From: Shimia sagamensis
Lineage (GTDB): Bacteria; Pseudomonadota; Alphaproteobacteria; Rhodobacterales; Rhodobacteraceae
Length of the DNA: 64,000 nucleotides
Direction of reading: 5' to 3'
Assembly (NCBI RefSeq): GCF_900182745.1
Contig: NZ_FXTY01000001.1
Span: 558,001-622,000, forward strand
The notes under the pieces are model-generated. The model ran no database searches. It saw only the letters and a list, made by a program, of their open reading frames with translations, and had not been told where the DNA came from. The position numbers and the translations under genes were made by a program. This document shows positions 17,700-27,255 of this stretch, piece by piece (positions within the stretch are counted from its first letter, which is position 1; each line of letters opens with the position of its first letter).

Positions 17700-19541
17700 T
17701 TACTCAGCGGCTTCATCCGCATTCAGGAAGCCACCAGATTGACGGGCCCAGAAGCCCGCATAAAGGCCGTTATGCGCCAGCAGCTCCTTATGGCTGCCTT
17801 GTTCCACAATACGTCCTTGATCCAGAACCAAAATCCGATCCATTTCGGCAATGGTGGAGAGCCGGTGCGCAATTGCGATCACAGATTTGCCCGCCATCAT
17901 GCCATACAGCGTGCGCTGAATGGCGGCTTCGACCTCACTATCCAAGGCGCTTGTGGCCTCATCCAACAGCAGTATTGGCGCATCTTTTAAGATCACACGC
18001 GCCAAGGTGATACGCTGACGCTGTCCACCGGACAATTTGACACCGCGCTCACCCACATGAGCATCATACCCCTTACGTCCTTGCGGATCTTCGAGATCGA
18101 GGATGAACTCATGCGCTTCAGCTTTCTTTGCCGCCGCGATCATCTCCGCTTCGGAAGCCTCTGGATATCCATATAGCAAGTTATCCCGAACAGATCGGTG
18201 CAGCAGCGAACTGTCCTGTTGCACCATACCGATCAGGTCGCGCAGGCTGTCTTGTGTGACCGTCGAAATATCTTGGCCGTCTATCAAGATACGCCCTTGC
18301 TCGGTGTCGTAAAACCGCAAGAGAAGCTTCACCAACGTAGACTTGCCTGCCCCAGACCGACCGATCAGGCCAACCTTTTCACCTGGCGCGATGGTGAGCG
18401 AGATGTTGTCCAACCCGCCACTATCGCGGCCATAGTGGTGCGACAGCCCCTCAAGCTCAATTTTGCCTTTGGTGAAGTCGAGCGGTTTAGCATCTTTGGA
18501 ATCAACCAAATCAATCGGTTGTGCGATGGTTTCCATACCTTCGGCCACCACACCAAGCTGGCGGAAGAAAGAGGTCAGCGCCCACATGATCCAGCCGGTC
18601 ATGGCGTTCAAGCGCAGGCTCAAGGCTGTGGCCGCAGCCACAACACCCACGCTCGCCAGACCTTGCATCCAAAGCCAGATGGCCCATCCAACAACGCTCA
18701 CGATCAACACACCATTGAGCATCACCAGCATGACATCCATCAACGTGAAAATACGCATTTCCGCCTGAAAGGTTTCGCGTGAGTATTCAATGGCTTCTTT
18801 GGCGTAATCCAACTCTCGCCTGTTGTGCGCAAAGAGCTTCACCGAATGAATGTTGGTATAGGCATCCACAACCCGTCCGGTGACTTGAGACCGGGCGTCC
18901 GAGGCTTTTTGCGAAGCAGGGCCAACGCGTTTCACAGTCCACTTCACAAGGAAGCCATAAAGCACCAACCAACCCAACATGGGTAACACTAAGCGCGGGT
19001 CAGCATCGGCCAAAAGGATCGCAGCGCCAACGACGTAAGCGATCGAAAACGTGATGGCGTCAAACACCTGAAACACTGCCTCACCAGCAGCGGGCGGGGT
19101 CTGCATAATGCGGTTGGCTATGCGACCGGCAAAGTCGTTCTCAAACCAGCCAACTGATTGACGCAAAACATGTTTATGGGCCCGCCAGCGGATCAATGTA
19201 CCAAAGTTTGGCAGCAGCGTGTTGTTGAGCAACAGCACGTCAAAGGCCTGCAACGCAGGGCGCAGGAAAAGAACAAAGAGGATGACCAGAATGAACTCGG
19301 TGCCGTGGTCAGCCCAGACTTGCGAGGGATCCCCACTCAAAAGATCGACAATGCGGCCCATGTAGGCGATCAATCCGATCTCTACCGCGGCCACAATAAC
19401 TGACATTATTGTAGCAAAAACAAAGACTTTGCGGAATGGCTGCGCATAGTCGCGCATAAACGGCCACAGCTGTGTGGGAGGCGCGTCTACTTCGTTGTAG
19501 TCGCAATAGGGGTCAACAAGGGTCTCGAAAAACTTGAACAT
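17700..19541 (-). CDS. ABC exporter, fused permease and ATPase
   Basis: The 613-residue half-transporter has a six-helix membrane domain (about 35-340). The ATPase follows, with Walker A GRSGAGKST, the Q-loop region, signature LSGGQRQR and Walker B ILLLDEATSALD, then the H-loop IAHRLSTI. It belongs to the MsbA/multidrug or lipid exporter class and presumably homodimerises. ATG 19541 (MFKFFETLVDP) is chosen with AGGA upstream; 17 further codons are open but atypical. Substrate unknown. Confidence 0.9.
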   Translation of the reverse strand: MFKFFETLVDPYCDYNEVDAPPTQLWPFMRDYAQPFRKVFVFATIMSVIVAAVEIGLIAYMGRIVDLLSGDPSQVWADHGTEFILVILFVLFLRPALQAFDVLLLNNTLLPNFGTLIRWRAHKHVLRQSVGWFENDFAGRIANRIMQTPPAAGEAVFQVFDAITFSIAYVVGAAILLADADPRLVLPMLGWLVLYGFLVKWTVKRVGPASQKASDARSQVTGRVVDAYTNIHSVKLFAHNRRELDYAKEAIEYSRETFQAEMRIFTLMDVMLVMLNGVLIVSVVGWAIWLWMQGLASVGVVAAATALSLRLNAMTGWIMWALTSFFRQLGVVAEGMETIAQPIDLVDSKDAKPLDFTKGKIELEGLSHHYGRDSGGLDNISLTIAPGEKVGLIGRSGAGKSTLVKLLLRFYDTEQGRILIDGQDISTVTQDSLRDLIGMVQQDSSLLHRSVRDNLLYGYPEASEAEMIAAAKKAEAHEFILDLEDPQGRKGYDAHVGERGVKLSGGQRQRITLARVILKDAPILLLDEATSALDSEVEAAIQRTLYGMMAGKSVIAIAHRLSTIAEMDRILVLDQGRIVEQGSHKELLAHNGLYAGFWARQSGGFLNADEAAE

Positions 19542-19869
19542 GAGAATGTCCTGAAAAAACAGTGGATTGTGCAAAATGAAGTGACTCGCCATCTCTGGCT
19601 GCCACGGCAGTCAGATTGGCTTATGAAAACCAGATCCCGCGATACATCTTGCACTCCTTCTCATGTTTGAGCTGTCGGCATGCTGGCGCAGTGTTGCTTG
19701 TGCGTCAACCTCCGATTTACCTGACCTTTGGCACGTCGGTATTGCGTCGGTAAGACGACTGTTTTGCGGTGGTGGGGGTTTTGTGCCTTGGTCGGGTGGT
19801 AAACCCAACGCGCGTTGGGTGTTGCCCAGCATTGGCCCGCATCGGACAAGGCAACGCCAGGCCTGGGGA
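19542..19869. other. Intergenic region between the ABC exporter and cca
   Basis: These 328 bases hold no convincing gene. Short open frames here have no good start context. The notable element is the palindrome at 19803-19820. The part next to 19541 should carry the exporter promoter, but I could not pick one out with confidence. Confidence 0.6.
19803..19820. repeat. Perfect 18-bp palindrome, extragenic
   Basis: ACCCAACG-CG-CGTTGGGT is self-complementary over 18 bases and sits just downstream of cca. It could be an extragenic palindromic repeat or the core of a weak terminator; no T-tract follows on the minus strand. Only one copy was noticed in this window. Confidence 0.6.
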
Positions 19870-21027
19870 TCAGGTCAGCGAGTCCCACAATTGGGATTTG
19901 CTGAGAGAAAAGTCTGACGCAATCCAGCGTGCCTCGAGGTCTTTGAGCGCCTTGCCCAATGCCGCGCCCTGAAACTGGTCGATAAGGTCGGCGGGGCGGA
20001 TTGGGAACTGTGCGTCAGCGCCTGCTTGCGCGGCCGCTAGCCCCTCCGGCATCAGCGGCATCTCAAATACTGCAGCGCGCAACAGCAAGATCGACGTTGC
20101 CGCCTCTGCGCCGTGGCGGTAGCCCAGCGCGCCGGGTGTGTCCGACGATTCAAGCCCGTTGCGCAGGACATCGCGGTGGCGTGCGGTCTTTTTGGAAAGT
20201 CTTAGGGCCTGCGCGATACCTTCCCCACCCAAAGCCGTTAAGCGGCGGACGGGATCAATCGGCACCGCAACCATCTCTTCCAAATGCACCAAAGGGGCCA
20301 AGGCGCGGTCGTCGGTGCCTGGCAGGATCGCGGTGAGCACGCCGGTTTGGCGCATGGCTGCCACGGCAGGGGCTGGATCAGACGCACCCATAAGCTTTAG
20401 GGTCTCGCTGCCTACGCGTTCGCGGGACAGGGATGCTAGGCCGTCGATGTTGGCGGCACTGGCGGCAAGCGCATCTGGGTCCATGCCTTCAGCAGGATCG
20501 CCGTAATATGCGTGAAACCGGAAGTACCGCAGGATGCGCAGGTAGTCTTCGCGGATGCGGTCTTGAGCATTGTCGATGAAGCGCAGGCGGCGGGCCTTGA
20601 GGTCTTTGAGGCCACCCAATGGGTCAACCACTGTCCCGTCGGCGGTGGCATAAAGCGCGTTCATAGTGAAATCGCGGCGGCGGGCGTCATCTTCGACATT
20701 ATCAGAAAAGGCCACAACAGCCCGGCGGCCGTCTGTTTCTACATCATGGCGGAAGGTGGTGATTTCGTGTGGGATACCATCCGCAACCACAGTAATGGTG
20801 CCGTGCTCGATGCCGGTGGGAATGGCATTTAGCCCGGCGGCTTTGGCCAGGTCCATCACCCGTTCCGGACGGGCATCCGTAGAGATGTCTATGTCATTCA
20901 CCGGCGCGCCCAAAAGGGCATTGCGCACACACCCACCCACCAGGAGAGCTTTGTGCCCATGTGTCTCTAACATGGCGCAAACCGCCTGAGTCGGGGCAGC
21001 AGTCAACCAATCACCGGAGACCTTCAT
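19870..21027 (-). CDS. cca: CCA tRNA nucleotidyltransferase
   Basis: The 385-residue class II enzyme adds or repairs the 3' CCA of tRNAs. It has the head motif LLVGGCVRN, the catalytic carboxylates in NDIDISTDA, RRDFTMNALY, and the nucleotide-binding EDYLRILRYFRFHA. The ATG overlaps the stop of the upstream Nudix gene (ATGA), so the two are coupled. Length is typical for short alphaproteobacterial CCA enzymes. Confidence 0.92.
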   Translation of the reverse strand: MKVSGDWLTAAPTQAVCAMLETHGHKALLVGGCVRNALLGAPVNDIDISTDARPERVMDLAKAAGLNAIPTGIEHGTITVVADGIPHEITTFRHDVETDGRRAVVAFSDNVEDDARRRDFTMNALYATADGTVVDPLGGLKDLKARRLRFIDNAQDRIREDYLRILRYFRFHAYYGDPAEGMDPDALAASAANIDGLASLSRERVGSETLKLMGASDPAPAVAAMRQTGVLTAILPGTDDRALAPLVHLEEMVAVPIDPVRRLTALGGEGIAQALRLSKKTARHRDVLRNGLESSDTPGALGYRHGAEAATSILLLRAAVFEMPLMPEGLAAAQAGADAQFPIRPADLIDQFQGAALGKALKDLEARWIASDFSLSKSQLWDSLT

Positions 21028-21632
21028 GAGCCTGACACCCGTTCCGCCAAACCGCGCAGAATGCGGGCGGTGGCCCCCCAGATGTAATAGGGGCCAAATG
21101 GCACCGTGAAGTAGTGACGGCGCTGACCTTGCCAGCGGCGGGATTGGATCGAGAAGAAGGCTGGATCCGTCACATGGGACAGGGGCACGGAGAAGACTTC
21201 TTCGACTTCGCCAGGCTCCGGGATCACGTCAAACACGTCTCTAATATGGCCCAAAACCGGTGTGACGAGAAAGCTGGTGACGGTTTCATGGGTGGGCAAA
21301 GTGCCTAGCACATCGACGTTGTCTGACGGCAAACCAATTTCCTCGCGCGCCTCGCGCAGGGCGGCGGCAATCACATCTGCGTCGTCGTCATCCTGCTTAC
21401 CACCGGGGAACGAAATCTGCCCCGGGTGATGCTTCAGATGGCTGGCGCGTTTGGTCAGGATGACATGGGGAATGCTCTGTTTGATCTCGATTGGGACAAG
21501 CACGCCGGCGGGGCGCAGCTTTCGGCCTTTGGGCAGGACCACATCCGGATTGAGATCAAAATCAGAGGAGGCCGCGCTGTCCCGGGACAGCGCGGCCTTG
21601 ATGTGTGTGAGTGGGTCAGGCGCCTTTGGCAT
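21024..21632 (-). CDS. Nudix hydrolase, CoA pyrophosphatase type (NudL-like)
   Basis: The 202-residue protein has the Nudix box SFPGGKQDDDD...REAREEIGL with the preceding HHPGQISFPGG. That longer UPF0035-type motif marks CoA diphosphatases. ATG 21632 (MPKAPDPLTHIK) overlaps the hslO end by 17 bases; the frame is open to 21683 but inside hslO. It is the middle gene of hslO-nudix-cca. Confidence 0.87.
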   Translation of the reverse strand: MPKAPDPLTHIKAALSRDSAASSDFDLNPDVVLPKGRKLRPAGVLVPIEIKQSIPHVILTKRASHLKHHPGQISFPGGKQDDDDADVIAAALREAREEIGLPSDNVDVLGTLPTHETVTSFLVTPVLGHIRDVFDVIPEPGEVEEVFSVPLSHVTDPAFFSIQSRRWQGQRRHYFTVPFGPYYIWGATARILRGLAERVSGS

Positions 21633-22620
21633 CTGTGTCCGAGGTTTTGGCCTCAAATCCAACCGTGGCTGGATCCAGGTCATAGTGGGTGCCGCAGAAT
21701 TGGCAGTCCGCGGTCACCCTCCCGTTTTCTTTGGTCATCGTGGCGATATCTTTGGCCGAATAAATCGACAAAGACTGACGCACGCGGTCCTCTGAGCAGG
21801 TACAGCCAAATTTGACCGACTGTGCATCGTACACACGCGGTGCTTCCTCATGGAACAAGCGCACCAACAGGTCGGTTGGCGGCACAGAGGGGCCAATCAT
21901 TTCCAACTCTTCCACGCTGTCCAATAGAATGTTCACGCGGTTCCAGTTTTCTTCGTCGTCTTCGTTCAGCACGTCTTTGGCCAACAGCATGCCACCTTCG
22001 CCGCTGCCACCCTCGCCGGAGACATGCGGGCTGGCTTTGGGCATGTGCTGCAGCATAACGCCGCCTGCCCGCCAATGCTCACCCACGCCAGGCTCAACCG
22101 ACTTGCCAAACTTCAAAGAGAAGCGTGTGGCCAGCTGTTCGGACTGCGCAAAATAGGCCTCAGCCGAGGCCTGAAGTGAGCCGCCCGTCAGACCGGAGAT
22201 GCCTTGATACGGTTTGGTGCCTTCACCCTGGTCAATCAGCACAGCAAAGTAGCCGTTGCCCAATTGATCAAATGGCGCACCATCGGTCAGGCGCTCCTCG
22301 TCAAAGCTGGCGTAGGCGCGAATGCGACCCACCTCCCCTTCTTTGGTTGGCGCGTAATAATCGGTTGCAATCATGCGCACCGGGCCGTTGGTTTGCACCT
22401 GAAGCGACAGCTTCCAGCGCAGGCTGATGGTCTGGCCGATCAACGCGGTCAGCAAGGCCATTTCAGCCACCAAAGCCTCTACCGTTTCCGGATAGGCATG
22501 TTGTTTGAGCACACCCGAGAGCACGCCATCAAGACGGGCCACGCGCCCGCGAATATCAGAGTTGTCCAGCTGGAACGGCAGCACTGTGTCGTCCCAGGCA
22601 ATGTTACTTGCAGCTTTCAT
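21616..22620 (-). CDS. hslO: Redox-regulated chaperone Hsp33
   Basis: The 334-residue cytoplasmic holdase is activated by oxidation. The C-terminal redox switch binds zinc through GCTCS and CQFCG, the CxC and CxxC pairs. The N-terminal domain includes LIGQTISLRWKLSLQVQTNG and GISGLTGGSLQASAEAYF. AGGA lies upstream of the ATG. Longer than the E. coli protein, as is usual in Alphaproteobacteria. First gene of hslO-nudix-cca. Confidence 0.94.
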   Translation of the reverse strand: MKAASNIAWDDTVLPFQLDNSDIRGRVARLDGVLSGVLKQHAYPETVEALVAEMALLTALIGQTISLRWKLSLQVQTNGPVRMIATDYYAPTKEGEVGRIRAYASFDEERLTDGAPFDQLGNGYFAVLIDQGEGTKPYQGISGLTGGSLQASAEAYFAQSEQLATRFSLKFGKSVEPGVGEHWRAGGVMLQHMPKASPHVSGEGGSGEGGMLLAKDVLNEDDEENWNRVNILLDSVEELEMIGPSVPPTDLLVRLFHEEAPRVYDAQSVKFGCTCSEDRVRQSLSIYSAKDIATMTKENGRVTADCQFCGTHYDLDPATVGFEAKTSDTDAKGA

Positions 22621-22698
22621 GGGGTTTCCTTATCGGCCTTCCCTTGCCATACCGCGACTATATAGGGCCAGCAAGGGCGACAAAAAGAGGTTTCACGC

Positions 22699-23136
22699 AT
22701 GATACCACGTTTCGGGACACCGCCACGCAAAGATGTGCGCTATACGATGCGCCCTGGGGCCTATGCGGTTTTGCTTCAGGGCGACCAAATGCTGCTCACC
22801 CATCAGGCTGACCCAACGCCAGAATTCCAACTGCCAGGTGGCGGCATTGATCCGGGAGAAAGCCCGGTTGTGGCCTTGGTGCGCGAAGTGTTTGAGGAAA
22901 CCGGGTATCGCATTGCCAAACCACGACGGTTGGGCGCGTTTCGGCGGTTTACCTATATGCCAGAGTATGACCTTTGGGCCGAGAAACTCTGTACGATCTA
23001 TCTGGCCACACCCACCCTGCGGATCGGCCCGCCAAGCGAACCGGGACATGAGGCGGTGTGGATGGGCATCGAAGAGGCGGTTGCGCAGCTTGGTAATGCC
23101 GGAGACCGGCATTTTGCTGCACGGTTTCTGCGATAG
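22699..23136 (+). CDS. Nudix hydrolase
   Basis: The 145-residue protein has the Nudix box QLPGGGIDPGES...REVFEETGY at about 44-67 and the usual beta-alpha-beta frame around it. Substrate is unknown; the sequence is unlike MutT and resembles general nucleoside-diphosphate-linked hydrolases. It is divergent from hslO (78 bases between starts) and its end lies 6 bases from the convergent response-regulator gene. Third Nudix gene in the window. Confidence 0.85.
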   Translation: MIPRFGTPPRKDVRYTMRPGAYAVLLQGDQMLLTHQADPTPEFQLPGGGIDPGESPVVALVREVFEETGYRIAKPRRLGAFRRFTYMPEYDLWAEKLCTIYLATPTLRIGPPSEPGHEAVWMGIEEAVAQLGNAGDRHFAARFLR

Positions 23137-23142
23137 AACGGC

Positions 23143-24435
23143 TTAGTCGCCGCGATATTCCAGCAGGATGCCGGAGACATCATCCGGAAAGCCTTTGCCG
23201 CCGGAGAACTCATCAAGCTTCCAAACCATGGCCTGCAAGGTGTCTTCGAGGTCATGACCAGCGAGATCGACCATCAGGGCCTCAAGACCTTCTTCGCCCA
23301 GCAAGCCATTACCGGTGTCCGGGCATTCAGTCACACCATCTGACAATAGGAACAGGCGGTCGCCCTTATTGAGGTCGATGCTGAACTGTGAGAACTCAGC
23401 CCCTGGGATCAAACCCACAGGCAATCCGCCAGGGCCTTCTTGCTCAATGGAGCCATCGGCGCGTTGGATCACGGGATGCGGGTGACCGGCTTGTGCAAGG
23501 ATGACGTGTCCGGTGGCGAGATCGACATCGGCGAGCAACATGGTGAAATAATGCTCGGTCTCCATCTCGTCGAGGATGATTTCGTTAAGACGGGCAACAA
23601 CTTCGGCGGGCGGAAGATGTGTTGTGGTGCCATCAGGTAACACGTGCATCGCCACATTATGTTCCGGAGATGTCGCGGATAAGTAGCCCGCGAGACGCGC
23701 GGTAATCAACGCAGAGCTGATTCCATGCCCCGACACATCGATTGCATACAAACCGATTCGCGTGTCGCTGATCTTGTAATGACCGACCAAATCGCCACCC
23801 ACATGGCCGGAAGATTGCAGCAGCAGAGAGACCGCCGCACGATCAAAATCTTTGAACCGTTCGGGCACAAGAGATTGCTGCAGCTTCTTGGCTGCGAGCA
23901 AGTCGTTGTCCAGCGAGTCGTAGAGACGTTGAAGCTCGTCCAGCGTTTCCGAGATCACTTTGTTCTTGTCGGTGAGTTCACGCTCCATGCGCAGGATACG
24001 CTCCGCGGCGGAAATCCGCGCGCGCAGTTCGTAGCCGTTCACAGGCTTTGTCAGAAAGTCATCCGCTCCGGCGTCAAAGCCTTGAGCAACCTCAGTTTTT
24101 TCACTCTTGGAGGTCAGAAGAATGAAGTAGCCATAGGTATCTGTGCTCAGCTCTCGGAAGGCGCGGCAGAATTCCAGACCCGACATTCCTGGCATCATCC
24201 AGTCCGACAGAATGAGATCCGGCAGCTCGTCGCGACAGATGTCGAGCGCTTCCTGGCCGGAGGCCGCCTCGATAACTTCATAGCCATCCCGCTTGAGCGA
24301 CAGGCTCAAAATACGGCGCTGCACGCGGCTGTCGTCCACCAACAACACACGCTTAATGACGCCGATATCAGGCGCCACATTACTCTCAGTAGATTGAACA
24401 GTGTTGGTCGACAAACTTCCCTGACCTTCGCTCAA
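23143..24435 (-). CDS. Response regulator with PP2C/SpoIIE-type phosphatase output (RsbU-like)
   Basis: The 430-residue protein has an N-terminal receiver domain (about 27-145): acidic DD in VLLVDDSRVQ, phospho-acceptor Asp in LILSDWMMPG, Thr/Ser in FILLTSKSE and Lys in FLTKPVNGYE. A coiled linker (about 150-190) and a SpoIIE/PP2C domain follow, with GGDLVGHYKI, DVSGHGISSAL and a final DDVSGILLEY. Such proteins dephosphorylate anti-sigma-factor antagonists in general stress or partner-switch pathways. The start used is TTG 24435; GTG 24378 is an alternative. It is divergent from an Hpt gene. Confidence 0.88.
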   Translation of the reverse strand: MSEGQGSLSTNTVQSTESNVAPDIGVIKRVLLVDDSRVQRRILSLSLKRDGYEVIEAASGQEALDICRDELPDLILSDWMMPGMSGLEFCRAFRELSTDTYGYFILLTSKSEKTEVAQGFDAGADDFLTKPVNGYELRARISAAERILRMERELTDKNKVISETLDELQRLYDSLDNDLLAAKKLQQSLVPERFKDFDRAAVSLLLQSSGHVGGDLVGHYKISDTRIGLYAIDVSGHGISSALITARLAGYLSATSPEHNVAMHVLPDGTTTHLPPAEVVARLNEIILDEMETEHYFTMLLADVDLATGHVILAQAGHPHPVIQRADGSIEQEGPGGLPVGLIPGAEFSQFSIDLNKGDRLFLLSDGVTECPDTGNGLLGEEGLEALMVDLAGHDLEDTLQAMVWKLDEFSGGKGFPDDVSGILLEYRGD

Positions 24436-24579
24436 GTTTTGACTTCTTTCGTAACATAACTATGGTCTTGCTACTTAACATGCCGTCAAAAGTAAAAATG
24501 AGATAGTTCAAATTTTATCGTGTAGGATTTGTTAACACTTTTCTGTCACTGTCTAGGGGTGAATAATGAGGAAATGCCC

Positions 24580-24903
24580 ATGATTGACTGGGAACGAGTG
24601 GAAGAACTGCGCGACGAAATCGGCGTGGAAGATTTTGGTGAAGTGGTGGAGCTCTTTCTTGACGAGGTTGAGGATGTTATTTCCCGGCTGCGTGACACTC
24701 CAGATATCGCCAATCTCGAAGCAGACCTGCATTTCCTGAAGGGCGGCGCATTGAATCTTGGATTTCGGACGTTCTCTCAGCTTTGCCAGGCTGGCGAAGC
24801 GGCCGCGGCCGCCGGAAAAGGCGACACGGTGGATGTTCCTGCAATCCTCGCATCTTTTGAAGACAGCAAAGGTGTGTTTGCGCAAAAACTCGCTGCCGCC
24901 TGA
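24580..24903 (+). CDS. Hpt-domain histidine phosphotransfer protein
   Basis: The 107-residue helical protein has the phosphorylatable histidine in ADLHFLKGGALNLGF, the HxxKG motif of Hpt domains, followed by the helix containing LCQAGEAAAA. ATG 24580 has GAGGA 8 bases upstream; ATG 24574 is too close. It relays phosphate between receiver domains. Lying divergently next to the receiver-phosphatase gene suggests they work together; partner kinases are not in the window. Confidence 0.85.
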   Translation: MIDWERVEELRDEIGVEDFGEVVELFLDEVEDVISRLRDTPDIANLEADLHFLKGGALNLGFRTFSQLCQAGEAAAAAGKGDTVDVPAILASFEDSKGVFAQKLAAA

Positions 24904-24962
24904 AAGATGCCCCCCTGAAATTGCCGAATTCGGCAGGCTCTGTTCCCAGACCCCAGTTGATC

Positions 24963-25000
24963 GACCTAAGCCTCAGCTTAGGCCGGTCTTTGATTCTTTT
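24963..25000 (+). terminator. Weak candidate terminator after the Hpt gene
   Basis: CCTAAGC-CTCA-GCTTAGG is a 7-bp stem (24965-24982) followed by a T-rich but interrupted stretch. It lies 60 bases after the Hpt stop. The stem is short, so confidence is low. The rest of 24904-25048 shows no gene. Confidence 0.35.
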
Positions 25001-25048
25001 GAGAGGGGTTGGCCACCGGTGGCATCCAAAGGGCGCGATGCGACAGTG

Positions 25049-26287
25049 CTAGAGTACAAACTGACCAAGCGTTTCATCATTGGTGATGTCAGTATAGGTC
25101 ATGCTAGCCGCCTCAATACGCTGAAACAATGCCTCGAAGTTTTCCGGTTTGGTGGTTTCGATTCCGATCAAAACCGAGCCAAAGTTACGCGCTGATTTCT
25201 TGAGATATTCAAACCGCGCGATGTCATCTTCTGGACCAAGGGTTTCGAGAAAGTCCCGCAAGGCTCCAGGACGTTGTGGCATGCGCAAAATGAAGTATTT
25301 TTTCACTCCAGAATAGCGCTGCGCCCGTTCTTTGACCTCAGGCAAACGCTCAAAATCAAAATTGCCTCCGGAGGTGACGCAGACCACGGTTTTGCCTTTG
25401 ATGTGATCCGCCACATCGACCAATGCATCGACGGCCAAGGCCCCGGCAGGTTCCAGCACGATGCCCTCGACGTTCAACATCTCCAGCATGGTGGCACAGA
25501 TGCGGTCTTCAGGTGCAGCAGAAACATTGGAGAGCGACATGTCGGCGAGACGGGAAAAGGTTTTGTCCCCAATGCGCGCCACCGCTGCGCCATCCACAAA
25601 ACTGTCAACATGCGCCAAAGTGGTTGGATGACCGGCTTCCAAAGCAGCAGCAAGGCTCATGCCGCCTTCAGGTTCGACCAAAGTGTAGCCCAGCGCAGGA
25701 CCAAAGTAGCTGTAGACCCCAGAGGAGAGCCCCCCGCCACCTACCGGCAGAATGATGTGGTCTGGAACACGCCCAAGCTGGTCTTCGATTTCCACTGCAA
25801 CCGAAGCCTGGCCTTCAATCACATCTTCGTCGTCAAACGGCGACAAAAAAGCGGCGCCCACCTCCGTGCAATAGGCCTGCGCTGCCGCCAGCGTGTCGTC
25901 AAAATAGTCCCCAACAAGGCGGATTTCGACATTGTCTCCGCCAAAGACCTGCGTCTTGAAAATCTTCTGTTGCGGGGTGGTGACGGGCATGAAGATCACA
26001 CCCATCACGTCAAAGTGCTTGCACATATAGGCAACACCTTGCGCGTGGTTGCCCGCGCTGGCGCAGACAAATATCCGCTGTTCAGGGTTTTCGGTGCGCA
26101 CCTTGCACATGGCGTTGAATGCGCCGCGCAACTTATAAGACCGCACCGGTGTGAGGTCTTCGCGCTTAAGCCAAATGTCGGCACCAAAGCGGGCAGAGAG
26201 GTGGGCATTCAGCTGCAGAGGCGTGGCGGGGAAAACGCTGCGCATGGCGGCTTCGGCAGTGCGGGCACATTTACGAAATTCGCTCAT
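25049..26287 (-). CDS. ilvA: Threonine ammonia-lyase (threonine dehydratase)
   Basis: The 412-residue PLP enzyme converts threonine to 2-oxobutanoate, the first step to isoleucine. The PLP lysine is in VRSYKLRGAFNAM. Phosphate-binding glycines are in LPVGGGGLSSG, and CASAGNHAQGVAY is the substrate loop. The C-terminal ~80 residues (FILRMPQRPGALRDFLETLG) form one ACT-like regulatory domain, so feedback control by isoleucine is plausible. ATG 26287 fits the family. Confidence 0.93.
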   Translation of the reverse strand: MSEFRKCARTAEAAMRSVFPATPLQLNAHLSARFGADIWLKREDLTPVRSYKLRGAFNAMCKVRTENPEQRIFVCASAGNHAQGVAYMCKHFDVMGVIFMPVTTPQQKIFKTQVFGGDNVEIRLVGDYFDDTLAAAQAYCTEVGAAFLSPFDDEDVIEGQASVAVEIEDQLGRVPDHIILPVGGGGLSSGVYSYFGPALGYTLVEPEGGMSLAAALEAGHPTTLAHVDSFVDGAAVARIGDKTFSRLADMSLSNVSAAPEDRICATMLEMLNVEGIVLEPAGALAVDALVDVADHIKGKTVVCVTSGGNFDFERLPEVKERAQRYSGVKKYFILRMPQRPGALRDFLETLGPEDDIARFEYLKKSARNFGSVLIGIETTKPENFEALFQRIEAASMTYTDITNDETLGQFVL

Positions 26288-26337
26288 GTGCCCTGAGTGG
26301 CCGAAGCTAAAGGTTTTGGCAAGAGGAAGGTCTCTGA

Positions 26338-27105
26338 TCAGTCGATCGAACGACCTTCGACGTAGTGGCCATAAAACGTGGTCAGAATGCTAATATTCAC
26401 CAAACCCACCAAAGCCGTGAACACAATGTCCACTGCGGTACCGACGAAGGGCGAAATGCCATAAATGGCTTGCACCAAGTATTGCCCCCCATAACTGACA
26501 GCCCATACCGTCAACATAAGAACGAGAATTGCACCTGTGGCGCCACTGGTGGCACTCCAGGCTTCGCCAAAGGTCAATGGTTTGCCAAGCGCAGCGGCCG
26601 GCAGAATGGCGACCCAACGATACATCAAAACAGACGTCAGAACAGAAATCACAAACAGAACCGCCAGTGTTCCGGCAATGGAACCGGACCCCATAACAGA
26701 TGTGCCAATCATCATCAGAGGAATAGCGCAGATTGCGCAAGCTAAGCCGAGCAGGAAGAGTCGCCCGAAATAGGCAAGTATTCGGCCCAAGTGAAATTGC
26801 GGGATCAGCCCAGATTGCTGCTCCTCGGCCAAAACAAAGCGATGCCACGCTACGATGCCCCAGCCGATTACAAAAAACATCAACAACATGAGCAGAAAAC
26901 TGAGACCAATCGATCCGCCAGACGGAGTCCCAGCAATCGTGCCAGTTTCTGAGAAGTTTTCTCCGAAGATGTTAGACATGGCTCGGATCAAACCCAAAAA
27001 GAGTAACCCCATCAGAACACAAGGCGCCCAGAAAATTCGAATGGCATCCCGCCAGTTTCCAACAACCATGCGCACCGCATGAATAAACAGTTTCCACCCC
27101 TGCAT
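26338..27105 (-). CDS. Polytopic membrane protein, function unknown
   Basis: The 255-residue protein has about six hydrophobic segments (around 28-45, 70-90, 112-132, 138-160, 190-212 and 222-245) with a short charged N-terminus. No catalytic motif is visible. A ribosome-binding AGAGG is 7 bases before the ATG. It lies 50 bases upstream of ilvA on the same strand but has no evident link to amino-acid synthesis. It resembles uncharacterised integral membrane proteins of Rhodobacterales. Confidence 0.78.
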   Translation of the reverse strand: MQGWKLFIHAVRMVVGNWRDAIRIFWAPCVLMGLLFLGLIRAMSNIFGENFSETGTIAGTPSGGSIGLSFLLMLLMFFVIGWGIVAWHRFVLAEEQQSGLIPQFHLGRILAYFGRLFLLGLACAICAIPLMMIGTSVMGSGSIAGTLAVLFVISVLTSVLMYRWVAILPAAALGKPLTFGEAWSATSGATGAILVLMLTVWAVSYGGQYLVQAIYGISPFVGTAVDIVFTALVGLVNISILTTFYGHYVEGRSID

Positions 27106-27255
27106 CGAATACCTCTTAGCGATAGTGTTTTATCCTAATTTCACCCACATCTGTCAGACATCAATCAACAAAAGCAAGCACAACACTGCGCTCTTCTTGC
27201 CCATAGGCACAAAAACCGTTATCGCGCAGGCGATATATGGACGAAGGGAAGTAAC

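Noticed and set aside
25274-26296. 340-codon frame antisense to ilvA
   Set aside because: Shadow frame; no domain, and the opposite strand encodes a well-conserved PLP enzyme.
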